Source: Asterias amurensis
Taxonomy: Eukaryota > Echinodermata > Asteroidea > Forcipulatida > Asteriidae
DNA length: 64,000 bases
NCBI RefSeq assembly: GCF_032118995.1
Contig: NC_092661.1
Coordinates: 14,863,506 to 14,927,505 of the forward strand
Direction: 5' to 3'
Below are positions 20,281-31,795 of the stretch, piece after piece. Every line of letters starts with the position of its first letter. Within the stretch, counting starts at the first letter, position 1. The notes under the pieces were generated by a model, which worked only from the letters and a program-made list of their open reading frames with translations, was not told the origin of the DNA and ran no database searches. The translations under genes were made by a program, and so were the position numbers.

Positions 20281-22374
20281 ATGGCGTTGTGTTGGTGTGC
20301 TCTTGTCATCGCCTTCGCCGTGTTTTTGCCGTTTTTGACGGCAGCTGGTTTTATCGACACACCCGGCAATGTGACTGTTCATGTCGGTGAAACTGCCATT
20401 CTGCAATGCTCGGTGGATCTTATCAACTTTCAAAAGTCTATGATTATGAATTGGTACAAGTTAACTACACACAGCGGTTTGTATGTTACAGTTGGCGAGT
20501 CTGTTCGGACGAAAGGAATCGATGCAGAAAGATACTCCCTGGACACCAGTAACGTCGGTGGTGTCTTTACATATAACCTAAGAATTACCAATGCAGAAGT
20601 AGGTGACTCTGGCCAGTACCAGTGTAGGGCTTCTGACCCAGACGGGACAAGGCGCACGGAACCCGGCAGTCTCACTGTGGTGCAAGAAACTAACAACGAA
20701 ACTATGAGTTGCAGTATCTACCCCGAGGCCCCAACTCTCGGGCAGAACGTCACCTTCTCTTGCATCGCTCCAAGAGGCATCTCCCCTGACATGCTGACGT
20801 GGATGGACGGTACGTTTCAGATCATCCAACCAGAGGCCAACCTGACCAATGAGCATGGTATCTCGTTCGTCAAGACCCTTGCCGAAGCGGACAACTTTGC
20901 TGAGTTCACCTGCCTTGATGGGTCATCATTTTCAACAACACGGAACGGCATGAACTGCAGCGTGACACCTCTTGCTGTTCCCATACAGGCCGAAGTCACC
21001 CCGAGCGTTCTGAACGCGGTCGTTGCGGGCAATGCGACGTTCCGATGCCGTGGAACGGCCATCCCATCGGTGCAGAAGTATCGATGGCTGTACGGATTAG
21101 GAGATAGTACCATCGAGAGTAATGGAAGGTTTTCTGTTGTGAATAACGGAGACTCGTCTACTTTGACCATCACGAGGCTAACTGCAGAGGACAACAGCAC
21201 GATGGTGCGTTGCGTCGTTCAGAATGCGATGACAAAGACTTTTGACTTGGCGGAACTACACGTTTCGACGACGCGAATGGAGTTCACAAGTCAACAGAAA
21301 ACATCCCCAGCAGCACAGACCCTTGAAGTCTCTTCACTAAGTACTACGATCGCCACTGAAACCAAGACAGAACATACTAGTGGGACTTTAAGATCGGCGG
21401 AACTACACTTATCAACAACCCAAATCCCGACTCAACAGCCAACAACCCCGGCAGCAAAGACTGATGTGGTCTCTTCACTCAGTACTACGACCGCCAGAAA
21501 TCAAGACAGCACGTCGGGGACTACGGACACTTTTAGCTTTGCAGAACTAAACGTATCCACCACTCAAGTTGAGATCACGAGTCAACAGACAACATCCCCA
21601 GAATCCCACACTGTTGAAGTTTCTACAAAGAGTACTACAATCGCCATGACATTTCAAGACACGACTGAGACCAAGCCCATCTCGCACCCAGTCATGAAGT
21701 CCACGCAAGATGGGGCAATAGAAACCACACAAAACCACACGACCGCGGAGAATCATAATGGTGATATCAACTTTGATACCGACGCCCCGCAAGATTGCAT
21801 GAACGAATGCGCGGGGAAAATCTATCCGAAAAAGAAGAGCCCATCTGACGGCAGTCGAACCGCACACCGTGCTAGCGCTGTAGTGTTCAGCCTTCTGTCC
21901 CTCTGTGCCCTGCTCGTCGTCGGGGCGACGGTGTACATGTTCGTAGTCTACACTAAGAAAAAAGATCCCGCAGCTGGAGGTGGGAGGCTCTGGAGAAAAT
22001 CACCGAGGCTGTCGATTTTGAGCAATTCGCATCAGGATCTGGCTTTGGGAGACTCGGTTCGGCTGAAAACCATCGAGGTGATGGTTAACACACCCACTCC
22101 AGAGTGGATGTTCCGAGTTCACGACGTGACAAACGAAGACGCAGCCCAAGACGAAAACGCCACCACCGGTGACATCCCTTCACCAGTCGTGACATCAGAC
22201 GATGGAAGACAAGATGGCGACGAGATGGACGCGTTATACGCTAAGCCAGATCGGATGACGAAGAACAACAAGAATCACCCTAGCCCGCCCTCTGCCGTCG
22301 CCGAGCACTCCCTCTCCGTTGAGACCTACGATCCGGACTTTGTCGTTTGTCCGATGTTTCCAAGTGCGGTGTGA
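20281..22374 (+). CDS. Gene C: three-Ig membrane receptor with short stalk
   Basis: Intronless frame of 697 residues. Signal peptide, Ig1-Ig3 to about residue 330, only about three stalk units, then a juxtamembrane segment with CMNEC, a membrane helix at 535-557 and a 137-residue tail ending ETYDPDFVVC...SAV. The variable patch of Ig1 reads MIMNWYKLTTHSGLYVTVG. Ig3 lacks the four codons that encode KIAE/KISE in A and B. The short stalk puts the Ig head closer to the membrane than in A or E. Same inferred role as gene A. Confidence 0.9.
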   Translation: MALCWCALVIAFAVFLPFLTAAGFIDTPGNVTVHVGETAILQCSVDLINFQKSMIMNWYKLTTHSGLYVTVGESVRTKGIDAERYSLDTSNVGGVFTYNLRITNAEVGDSGQYQCRASDPDGTRRTEPGSLTVVQETNNETMSCSIYPEAPTLGQNVTFSCIAPRGISPDMLTWMDGTFQIIQPEANLTNEHGISFVKTLAEADNFAEFTCLDGSSFSTTRNGMNCSVTPLAVPIQAEVTPSVLNAVVAGNATFRCRGTAIPSVQKYRWLYGLGDSTIESNGRFSVVNNGDSSTLTITRLTAEDNSTMVRCVVQNAMTKTFDLAELHVSTTRMEFTSQQKTSPAAQTLEVSSLSTTIATETKTEHTSGTLRSAELHLSTTQIPTQQPTTPAAKTDVVSSLSTTTARNQDSTSGTTDTFSFAELNVSTTQVEITSQQTTSPESHTVEVSTKSTTIAMTFQDTTETKPISHPVMKSTQDGAIETTQNHTTAENHNGDINFDTDAPQDCMNECAGKIYPKKKSPSDGSRTAHRASAVVFSLLSLCALLVVGATVYMFVVYTKKKDPAAGGGRLWRKSPRLSILSNSHQDLALGDSVRLKTIEVMVNTPTPEWMFRVHDVTNEDAAQDENATTGDIPSPVVTSDDGRQDGDEMDALYAKPDRMTKNNKNHPSPPSAVAEHSLSVETYDPDFVVCPMFPSAV
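21250..21650 (+). repeat. coding stalk repeat, gene C
   Basis: About three 48-codon units, the smallest number in the cluster. Confidence 0.8.
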
Positions 22375-22548
22375 ACTGAATGGACTCTAAACTGGTCCCC
22401 TGTCTTACTGCATTGAAAGACAGGTATTGGTTTTACAAACCAATGATGTCATTGGACACAATGGTGTCATTGGATACACGTGCAGTGATGTTATATTTTT
22501 CCTTATCTGTGTTTTGATTGGGCCGAAGTAAACATGCAGCTGACAATC

Positions 22549-22773
22549 TTCGCTCGGCCCCAGCGGCCAGTCTATCCAGGACCGCTGGGATGGGCTAATC
22601 ACTTGCACAGATTCTTGTTCAGGAAGTACGTCACGTATGCAGTGCATAGCAATATGGCGCAGTGTTGAGTGTGATGCATGATGGGACTGCGCATTATTAA
22701 ACCAATGTGCGTGCATGATACGTTTGCCCATCCCAGCGCCTTTAGTTAAAGCAAGGCGCTGGGGACGAGCGAA
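22549..22773. mobile_element. 225-bp element with 9-bp target duplication (behind C)
   Basis: Flanked by perfect CTGACAATC repeats (22540-22548, 22774-22782). Ends TTCGCTCGGCCCCAGCG and complement of TTCGCTCGTCCCCAGCG form inverted repeats. The 9-bp duplication suggests a Mutator-like non-autonomous element. The empty site is seen behind A at 4942-4950. Confidence 0.85.
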
Positions 22774-23207
22774 CTGACAATCACCTCGGACCAATCAAAC
22801 ACATTGGAAAGTTTACTTTCTGTTGACTGCATGCAGTGTACATAAGCCTAGTTCGAGCTGCGATCATTTTTCAACCACTACTCATTAGTTCCTGCATGAT
22901 TACATTTATGAGATACATCCTGGGTACCAGGCAAAATCGTCCAATGGTCAACAATAGATCTTTATCATGGTGCACCCTTCTTGAATTTCTCCCATTGATA
23001 TCAATGTTTCCGAGGCTGGAAGAACAAATAGTCTGGTACCTTTTTTTGCAAAATGATAATTAGCATTCATTATTGCTATTCGATACCAGGAACAAGACCA
23101 AGATGGAGGCAGCATGATAAAGGTCTACAGTTTACTATAGTCCCTTGCTAGAACTTGCTCAATGTTGTTATTAGTTTCCAGTTTGAATGTGTTGCCTTAT
23201 ACTTTGG

Positions 23208-23220
23208 ATTGGCTTTTGAT
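23208..23220. other. tandem-duplication junction between units C and D
   Basis: Gene-3'-flank sequence (ending GGATTGGC) joins the far-upstream block (TTGATGACTTTATTTTG) normally found before B and C. The same join occurs near 30,661. Confidence 0.7.
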
Positions 23221-23696
23221 GACTTTATTTTGAAGGGAGAAAAAGTACAGCAGCATTTTGGCATGAAGGCAGGCCATGCTTGCCAAATGACATTTTATAC
23301 GGCTGTTTGAGTATGCATAAACTCTCCATGCAAATATACTTTCTAAACAGCCGTTGCAATGTGCACGTTCACTTTTTTGGAAAAGCTTTTTTATCGGTGT
23401 ACAGTCTTTACGCAAAGTCTTTAATTACAAACAAAAACATTTTTAATAATTAGTTTTAGTTTACTAGTCGCAGTGAGCCCTACCAAACAAGTGTGACTGG
23501 CTCAATGGGCTACAGAAGTATTGTGCCTTGAGACTAGAATCAAAAATAAAAGAAATGAACACTAAACAATGAGTCTGACTTTATATCTAAGTCACCCGAT
23601 ATGTCAGCACATGGTCTAAACATTGATTTCCCTGATTTTAAAATTTCCTTTTCTATATATATCTAGAAGTTTAAATTATTCCTTTTTGTTTCATAG

Positions 23697-23810
23697 CGCT
23701 CATGCCTTGTGGAACTCTTGCCTCTCTGTCGTTTGGCACCTATCTCTTTAATCAAAGCAGCACTCAACAGTTTTCTTCTTGATTCAACCCATACAACTCA
23801 AAGTTGTTAA
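23697..23810 (+). mobile_element. LINE C-terminus remnant, upstream of D
   Basis: Duplicate-unit copy of the remnant at 8,940. Confidence 0.4.
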
Positions 23811-23851
23811 CTGTTTATATTTTAAATTTTGTTTCCTTTTCCCCCTGTGTA

Positions 23852-26028
23852 CAGTCGTTTGACCAGTTCTGGATCACTTTTTGAATTCACATTGTTTTTT
23901 GTTGCAATCTCTTTGATATCTTAAACAAAAAAGTTTATCAGTTTTCCTAAACATGACATAAAACTCACCAAGTATTCACTGACAAAAAAAGGTTAGTTCT
24001 TTTGAAGAGGCTTTAAGAAAAATATTGTCACCTGTTTGACCAGTTCAGGATCAGTTGAATCTATTCTGAATCAGTAGAGTGCCCTTTATTGCAAACCCAT
24101 ACTCCCATTCATAAAACTGTCCCTCAAGGACACAAAACTTCAGAGGTGTGTTGAAATGGACTTGGACTTCATTTGTTTAGTGAATGTCATGCAAGTGTCT
24201 TCAATAGCAGCGCAAAAACCAAGTGACAAAACCACAAAACAACAGCAAAGGCAAATGAAAAAGTGAAGCGAACCTAAAAAGCATTATCGACCCCTCCAAG
24301 TTTAAATTTCTCAAAAAAAAAAAAATCTAAAAGAATTTGTTGAAGTAATGTTTCTCAAAATCATCTGAATAAACTTTCTACTGCAGTAGTATGATTTTAC
24401 CATACTTAGTAAGTTAGTGCGGCACCATTTGACGCAATGAGATGTTGAGTGATCCCGAACTGGTCAAGGGTAAGTTGCCCCCCTAAAGAAGATTTTGGTA
24501 ACTTCGTCTCCTCAAAAAAACAAGGTGTCTGCACAGTATTTACAGGAATGTTTTTTTACACATTTTTATCATTTTACATAAATATTTTTTGCCCCGGCAC
24601 TCCAATTCTAAAGGTAAGAAGTTTTAACAGTGTTTTTCAACCAACATTTTTACACAAAAAAATGATAAATTTCGCAGACAACCTTCAGAAAAACAGCCAT
24701 AATTTATTTGCTGATGATGTTTGGTACCTTATTTTGGGTTTGTTGGTTTAATGAGTGTTAATCTTTACATTTATCAACAGAAATTGGTAATAATGAGAAG
24801 TGATATAACCAAACTGCGCCAATAAAGTATCTAAACACTTACAAATGGTCAGATATATCGGAACCTGAAATAGTATGCCAAAAAATAATTATTCATTTCT
24901 ATTCACCGTTAATTTCTGCACATTTTGACACATCTTATGTTGCGCTACGATGTTGTTTAGTGGATTTATGGACACTTGAGTGGCTTAAGGTCGAATTTCA
25001 AAAGTTGCAAAAGCCCCTATTCAAGCTAAATCGTTGTATTGTGACGAGTAAGATCAGCGTTTCTTTTGCCCGCCCTTTATAAATGATTTGTTTGTCGCGT
25101 TTTGGATAAATCGGTTGCGATGAACATCAGCAATAATTGTCAGTAACCAAGCAAAGGGGTCAAAGATGGGAGGCATACAACAAAATGGGTTAAGAGCCAG
25201 AATCCCTGATTATGGTAAGACAGGGAAAGGTGTTTCAAGATAACAGGAAAGATGGCTCAACTGACCAAACAGGAAAGAGGACGGATCGTTGGTTTGATAG
25301 AAGCCGGTATGTCGATTCGAGCTGCAGCTCATCAAGTTGGAACGTCACCAGCGACGGTCAGTAAAATGGTGGAATGGCTACCAAGCTCAGGGAAATGTGG
25401 ACAACCTGCCAAGGAGTGGCCGCCCGAGTGTGACTTCTGCAGCAGAGGAAAGTGAACAAGTCCATCAAGCCTGACACCACTCTCGAGGGATTGCGACGCA
25501 TCCTGATCAGGAAATGGCAGGGGATTGACCAGGGACAGATCAGATGTCTCGTTTGGAGTATGAGAAGACGACTCCTTGCCGTTAACAGTGATGGAGGACA
25601 CACCAAGTATTGAGGACAGGATATCAGCAGTTTTAGAGTTAAAGATACGGCCATAAATTTCATGGTCAAGTAAACGAAACGAGTTTGTGTCTTTTGTCTT
25701 GATTTTGTCTGTGTGTGAGGCTTGTGTGAGTTCCCTTCTGGAATTGGGGTGAATAGGGGCTTTTGCAACTTTTGAAATTCGACCTTAAGCCACTCAAGTG
25801 CCCATAAATCCACCCAACAACATCGTAGCGCAACATAACATGTGTCAAAATGTGCACAAATTAACGGTGAATAGAAATGAATAATTATTCTTTGGCATAC
25901 TAATTCAGGTTCCGATAAATCTGACTATTTGTAAGTGTTTAGATACTTTATTGGCGCAGTTTATTTGGTTATTGCAAAGTTGAAGTGATCCCGAACTGGT
26001 CAATGATCCCGAACTGGTCAAATGACTG
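23852..26028 (+). mobile_element. Tc1/mariner-like DNA transposon, non-autonomous
   Basis: About 2,177 bp between TA duplications (23850-23851 and 26029-26030). Without it the flanks rejoin as GTGTACCAGCC, exactly as in front of C and E. Ends begin CAGTCGTTTGACCAGTTC and its complement. The motif GATCCCGAACTGGTCA (or complement) occurs about five times, in sub-terminal positions (23,861, 24,031, 24,451, 25,987 and 26,005 or so). A second inverted repeat of about 210 bp lies inside (about 24,813-25,025 and 25,752-25,965). It carries only a remnant of transposase coding. Confidence 0.85.
25252..25455 (+). pseudogene. Tc1-like transposase N-terminal HTH remnant
   Basis: MAQLTKQERGRIVGLIEAG followed by SIRAAAHQVGTSPATVSKM is the first helix-turn-helix of a Tc1/mariner-type transposase. 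After about residue 45 the frame is shifted: the neighbouring frame reads PRSGRPSVTSAAEE, the usual linker to the second HTH. No DDE catalytic domain follows, so the element cannot mobilise itself. Confidence 0.8.
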
Positions 26029-26142
26029 TACCAGCCTTTTATAAATGTTTTTATCGGCCGACTGAACCTTTAGGTTAAAGGAAACGTTGTCCTCCTCAAT
26101 CTTGCCTTCTCCATATCTTTTTTATCTCTATTGTGTTTAATT

Positions 26143-26527
26143 TTAAAGGCAGTGGACTCTGTTGGTAATTACTCAAAATAATTGGAAGCATAAAACCTTA
26201 CTTGGTAATGAGTAATGGGGAGAGGTTTATAGTATAAAACATTTTGAGAAACGGCTCCCTCTGAAGTGACGTAGTTTTCGAGAAAGAAGTAATTTTCCAC
26301 GTATTTGATTTCGAGACCTCAAGTTTAGATTTGAGGTCTCGAAATCAAGCATCTGAAAGCACACAACTTTGTGTGACCAGGGTGTTCTTTCTTTCATTGT
26401 TATCTCACAACTTCGATGACCAATTAAGCTAACATTTTCACAGGTTTGTAATTTTATGCATATGTTGAGATACACCAAGTGAGAAGACTTGTCTTTGACA
26501 ATTACCAATAGTGTCCAGGGTCTTTAA
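26143..26527 (+). mobile_element. MITE-1 copy in promoter flank of D
   Basis: Full-length forward copy between TTAA sites, equivalent to 19,304 and 31,408. Confidence 0.9.
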
Positions 26528-26995
26528 CGAACTTGTGGAGAGAAATAGAAATATAACAAGCTGGGCCGTGTCCAACATTGTCCATAAAACCATCCGCATT
26601 TGTTTTGAACCAAATCAACTCAGAACAAGCTGCAAAACTTCCCCTATGAGGAAACGCCTAAACAATTTTTAATGTTTTTCCCGGATTGCGAACTGGCAGT
26701 TTATTATTTCTGGCTTGGAATTCAAGTTGCTAAGACAATGAGCAGGAAACATCGAACGATATTTGGTACCCAAACCAACATCTGTTAGCAGAAGCCGGAT
26801 ACAAAACAAAAATCCCAAAATCCAGCCCTTTTTGAATACACGACCTTGGGTCCAGATATGGCTCAGGCTAGCTTGGCCCCGCGGTTGTTTTTGACAATAA
26901 TATTATGCATACGTGCCCATAAGGGCTTCAGATGAGAGAACGGAGCCCGAAGCCGAATCCAAAGCCGAAGCCGAGGATGTTCATTATTTATTCAC

Positions 26996-27002
26996 ATATA
27001 AA
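26996..27002 (+). promoter_or_regulatory. TATA-like box of gene D
   Basis: ATATAAA 121 bp before the ATG. Confidence 0.5.
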
Positions 27003-27116
27003 CCAGCACAACATTCAAGAAGAGACTTCCTCTTTGTAAACTCCCTAACAGACTTAATAAACTACGGCCAGAGTTGTTCTTTTCTACTGGACTGTTCTTG
27101 ACTCCACACCAAAATA

Positions 27117-29807
27117 ATGGCGTTGTGTTGGTGTGCTCTTGTGATTACATTCGCCGTGTTTTTGCCGTTTTTGACGGCAGCTGGTTTTATCGACACACCC
27201 GGCAATGTGACTGTTCATGTCGGTGAATCTGTCATTCTGCAATGCTCGATTGATCCTAAAAACTTCAAAGAGGCTATGATAATGTATTGGTACAAGACGA
27301 CGATAAGTGATGGGTTCTTTGTAACGTATGGGCAGTCCGTATGGGCAGTCCAGAACCTGCTCGGTGCAGAAAGATACTCTCTGGACACCAGTAACGTCGG
27401 TGGTGTCTTTATATATAACCTAAGGATTACCAATGCAGAAGTAGCTGACTCTGGCCAGTACCAGTGTAGGGCTACTGACGTAGACGGGACAAGGCGCACG
27501 GAACCCGGCAGTCTCACCGTCACGGTGCAAGAAACTAACAACGAAACTATGAGTTGCAGTATCTACCCCGAGGCCCCAACTCTTGGGCAGACCGTCACCT
27601 TCTCTTGCATCGCTCCAAGAGGCATCTCCCCTGACATGCTGACGTGGTGGGTGGACGGTACGGTTCAGATCCAACCAGAGGCCAACCTGACCAATGGACA
27701 CGGCATCTCGTTTGTCAAGACTCTTGCCGAAACGGACAACTTTGCTGAGTTCACCTGCCTGGTTGGGTCATCATTTTCAACAACACGGAAAGGCATGAAC
27801 TGCAGCGTGACACCTCTGGCTGTGCCCATACGGGCCGAAGTCACCCCGAGCGTCCTGAACGCGGCCATTGCGGACAATGCGACGTTCCGATGCCGTGGCA
27901 CGGCCATCCCATCGGTGCAGAGGTATCGATGGCTGTACGGATCAGGAGATAGTACCATCAAGGTATATGAGAGTAAGGGAAGGTTTTCTGTTGTGAATAA
28001 TGGAGACTCGTCTACTTTTACTATCACGAGGCTAACTGCAGAGGACAACAGCATGATGGTGCGTTGCATCGTTCAGAATGCGATAACAAAGACTTTTGAC
28101 TTGGCGGAACTACACGTATCGACGACGCGAATGGAGTTCACAAGTCAACGGAAAACATCCCCAGCAGCACAGACCCTTGAAGTCTCTTCACTAAGTACTA
28201 CGATCGCCACTGAAACCAAGACAGAACATACTAGTGGGACTTTTAGCTCGGCTGAACTACACTTATCAACAACCCAAATCCCGACTCAACAGCCAACAAC
28301 CCCGGCAGCAAAGACTGATGAGGTCTCTTCACTGAGTACTACGATCGCCAGAAACCAAGACACAACATCGGGGACTAGTGGGACTTTTAGATCGGCGGAA
28401 CTACACTTATCAACAACCCAAATCCCGACTCAACAGCCAACAACCCCGGCAGCAAAGACTGATGAGGTCTCTTCACTGAGTACTACGATCGCCAGAAACC
28501 AAGACAGAACATCAGGGACTAGTGGGACTTTTAGCTCGGCGGAACTACTCTTATCATCAACCCAAATCCCGACTCAACAGCCAACAACCCCGGCAGCAAA
28601 GACTGATGAGGTCTCTTCACTCAGTACTACGATCGCCAGAAACCAAGACAGCACGTCGGGGACTACAGACACTTTTAGCTCGGCGGAACTACACTTATCA
28701 ACAACCCAAATCCCGACTCAACAGACAACAACCCCGGCAGCAAAGACTGATGAGGTCTCTTCACTGAGTACTACGATCGCCAGAAACCAAGACAGAACAT
28801 CAGGGACTAGTGGGACTTTTAGCTCGGCGGAACTACTCTTATCAACAACCCAAATCCCGACTCAACAGCCAACAACCCCGGCAGCAAAGACTGATGAGGT
28901 CTCCTCACTCAGTACTACGATCGCCAGAAACCAAGACAGCACGTCGGGGACTACGGACACTTTTAGCTTTGCAGAACTAAACGTATCCACCACTCAAGTT
29001 GAGATCACGAGTCAACAGACAACATCCCCAGAATCCCAGACTGTTGAAGTTTCTACAATGAGTACTACAATCGCCATGACATTTCAAGACACGACTGAGA
29101 CCAAGCTCATCTTGCACCCAGTCATGAAATCCACGCAAGATGGGGCAATAGAAACCACACAAAACCACACGACCGCGGAGAATCATAATGGTGATATCAA
29201 CTTTTTTACCGACGCCCCGCAAGATTGCATGAACGAATGCGCGGGGAAAATCTATCCGAAAAAGAAGAGCCCATCTGAAAACGGCAGTCGAACCGCACAC
29301 CGTGCTAGCGCTGTAGTGTTCAGCCTTCTGTCCCTCTGTGCCCTGCTCGTCGTCGGGGCGACGGTGTACATGTTCGTAGTCTACACTAAGAAAAAAGATC
29401 CCGCAGCTGGAGGTGGGAGGCTCTGGAGAAAATCACCGAGGCTGTCGATTTTGAGCAATTCGCATCAGGATCTGGCTTTGGGAGACTCGGTTCGGCTGAA
29501 AACCATCGAGGTGATGGTTAACATACCCACTCCAGAGTGGATGTTCCGAGTTCACGACGTGACAAACGAAGACGCAGCCCAAGACGAAAACGCCACCACC
29601 GGTGACATCCCTTCACCAGTCGTGACGACAGACGATGGGAGACAAGATGGCGACGAGATGGACGCGTTATACGCTAAGCCAGATCGGATGACGAAGAACA
29701 ACAAGAATCACCCTAGCCCGCCCTCTGCCGTCGCCAAACACTCCCTCTCCGTTGAGACCTACGATCCGGACGTTGTCGTTTGTTCGATGTTTCCAAGTGC
29801 GGTGTGA
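27117..29807 (+). CDS. Gene D: three-Ig, mucin-stalk membrane receptor
   Basis: Intronless, 896 residues. Same order as A: signal peptide, three Ig domains, stalk of about seven 48-residue units, CMNEC-containing juxtamembrane segment, membrane helix 734-756 and 137-residue tail with ALYAKP and a C-terminus ending FPSAV. Ig1 carries a distinct variable patch shared only with E (NFKEAMIMYWYKTTISDGF, then a version two residues longer, AVQNLLGAER). Its 3' flank contains the 225-bp element and joins unit E at about 30,661. A Tc1-like element lies about 1.1 kb upstream. Confidence 0.9.
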   Translation: MALCWCALVITFAVFLPFLTAAGFIDTPGNVTVHVGESVILQCSIDPKNFKEAMIMYWYKTTISDGFFVTYGQSVWAVQNLLGAERYSLDTSNVGGVFIYNLRITNAEVADSGQYQCRATDVDGTRRTEPGSLTVTVQETNNETMSCSIYPEAPTLGQTVTFSCIAPRGISPDMLTWWVDGTVQIQPEANLTNGHGISFVKTLAETDNFAEFTCLVGSSFSTTRKGMNCSVTPLAVPIRAEVTPSVLNAAIADNATFRCRGTAIPSVQRYRWLYGSGDSTIKVYESKGRFSVVNNGDSSTFTITRLTAEDNSMMVRCIVQNAITKTFDLAELHVSTTRMEFTSQRKTSPAAQTLEVSSLSTTIATETKTEHTSGTFSSAELHLSTTQIPTQQPTTPAAKTDEVSSLSTTIARNQDTTSGTSGTFRSAELHLSTTQIPTQQPTTPAAKTDEVSSLSTTIARNQDRTSGTSGTFSSAELLLSSTQIPTQQPTTPAAKTDEVSSLSTTIARNQDSTSGTTDTFSSAELHLSTTQIPTQQTTTPAAKTDEVSSLSTTIARNQDRTSGTSGTFSSAELLLSTTQIPTQQPTTPAAKTDEVSSLSTTIARNQDSTSGTTDTFSFAELNVSTTQVEITSQQTTSPESQTVEVSTMSTTIAMTFQDTTETKLILHPVMKSTQDGAIETTQNHTTAENHNGDINFFTDAPQDCMNECAGKIYPKKKSPSENGSRTAHRASAVVFSLLSLCALLVVGATVYMFVVYTKKKDPAAGGGRLWRKSPRLSILSNSHQDLALGDSVRLKTIEVMVNIPTPEWMFRVHDVTNEDAAQDENATTGDIPSPVVTTDDGRQDGDEMDALYAKPDRMTKNNKNHPSPPSAVAKHSLSVETYDPDVVVCSMFPSAV
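28110..29060 (+). repeat. 144-bp coding tandem repeat, gene D stalk
   Basis: About seven 48-codon units, with LLLS and LHLS variants alternating. Confidence 0.85.
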
Positions 29808-29983
29808 ACAGAATGTACTCTAAACTGGTCCCCTGTCTTCATCTGCATTGAAAGACAGGTATTGATTTTACAAACCAGTGATGTCATTAGACATAATGAT
29901 TTCATTGGATACACGTGCAGTGACGTTATATATTTCCTTATCTGTGTTTTGATTGGTCCGAAGTAAACGTGCAGCTGACAATC

Positions 29984-30208
29984 TTCGCTCGGCCCCAGCG
30001 GCCAGTCTATCCAGGACCGCTGGGATGGGCTAATCGCTTGCACAGATTCTTGTTCAGGAAGTACGTCACGTATGCAGTGCATGGAAATATGGCGCAGTGT
30101 TGAGTGTGATGCATGATGGGACTGCGCATTATTAAACCAATATGCGTGCATGATACGTTTGCCCATCCCAGCGCCTTCGGTTAAAGCAAGTCGCTTGGGA
30201 CGAGCGAA
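29984..30208. mobile_element. 225-bp element behind D
   Basis: Same insertion as 22549-22773, with CTGACAATC at both sides (29975-29983, 30209-30217). Inherited by duplication. Confidence 0.85.
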
Positions 30209-30654
30209 CTGACAATCACCTCGGACCAATCAAAACACATACTTTGGAAAGCTTTAATACTTTTTGTTGACTGCATGCAGTGTACATAAGCCAAATTCGA
30301 GCTGCGAACATTTTTCAACCACTACTCATTAGTTCCTGCATGATTACATTTATGAGATACATCCTGGGTACCAGGCAAAATCGTCCAATGGTCGACAATA
30401 GATCTTTATCATGGTGCACCCTTCTTGATTTTCTCCCATCGATATCAATGTTTCCAAACCGAGGCTGGAATAACTAAATAGTCTGGTACCTATTTGTAAA
30501 ATGATTTTTAGCATTCATTATTGCTATTTGATACCAGGAACAAGACCAAGATGGAGGCAGCATGATAAAGGTCTACAGTTTACTATAGTCCCTTGCTAGA
30601 ACTTGCTCAATGTTGTTATTAGTTTCCAGTTTGAATGTGTTGCCTTATACTTCA

Positions 30655-30668
30655 GATTGGCTTTTGAT
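30655..30668. other. tandem-duplication junction between units D and E
   Basis: Identical in structure to the C/D junction (GATTGGCTTTTGATGACTTT). Confidence 0.7.
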
Positions 30669-31139
30669 GACTTTATTTTGAAGGGAGAAAAAGTACAGCA
30701 GCATTTTGGCATGAAGGCAGGCCATGCTTGCCAAATTACATTTTATACGGCTGTTTGAGTATGCATACACTCTCCATGCAAATATACTTTCTAAACAGCC
30801 GTCGCAATGTGCACGTTCACGTTTTTGGAAAAGCTTTTTTATCGGTGTACAGTCTTTACGCAAAGTCTTTAATTACAAACAAAAACATTTTTAATAATTA
30901 GTTTTAGTTTACTAGTCGCAGTGAGCCCTACCAAACAAGTGTGACTGGCTCAATGGGCTACAGACGTATTGTGCCTTGAGACTAGAATCAAAAATAAAAG
31001 AAATGAACACTAAACAATGAGTCTGACTTTATATCTAAGTCACCCGATATGTCAGCACATGGTCTAAACATTGATTTCCCTGATTTTTAAATTTCCTTTT
31101 CTATTTATATCTAGACGTTTAAATTATTCCTTTTGTTCA

Positions 31140-31255
31140 AAGCGCTCATGCCTCGTGGAACTCATTGCCTCTCTGTCGTTTGGCACCTATCTCTTTAATC
31201 AAAGCAGCACTCAACAGTTTTCTTTTTTTATTCAACCCATACAACTCAAAGTTGT
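31140..31255 (+). mobile_element. LINE C-terminus remnant, upstream of E
   Basis: Duplicate-unit copy of the remnant at 8,940. Confidence 0.4.
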
Positions 31256-31407
31256 TAACTGTTTATATTTTAATATTTTCCCTTTCACCTGTGTACCAGC
31301 CTTTTATAAATGTTTTTATCGGCCGACTGAACCTTTAGGTTAAAGGAAACGTTGTCCTCCTCAATCTTGCCTTCTCCATATCTTTTATATCTCTATTGTG
31401 TTTAATT

Positions 31408-31795
31408 TTAAAGGCAGTGGACACTATTGGTAATTACTCAAAATAATTGTTAGCATAAAACCTTACCTGGTAATGAGTAATGGGGAGAGGTTGATGGTAT
31501 AACACATTGTGAGAAACGGCTCCCTCTGAAGTGACGTAGTTTTCGAGAAAGAAGTAATTTTCCACGTATTTGATTTCGAGACCTCAAGTTTAGAATTTGA
31601 GGTCTCCAAACCAAGCGTCTGAAAGCACACAACTTTGTGTGACCAGGGTGTTCTTTCTTTCATTGTTATCTCACAACTTCGATGACCAATTAACCTATCA
31701 TTTTCACAGGTTTGTTATTTTATGCATATGTTGAGATATACCAAGTGAGAAGACTCTTTTTTTTTTTAATTACCAATAGTGTCCAGTGTCTTTAA
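31408..31795 (+). mobile_element. MITE-1 copy in promoter flank of E
   Basis: Full-length forward copy between TTAA sites, equivalent to 19,304 and 26,143. Confidence 0.9.
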
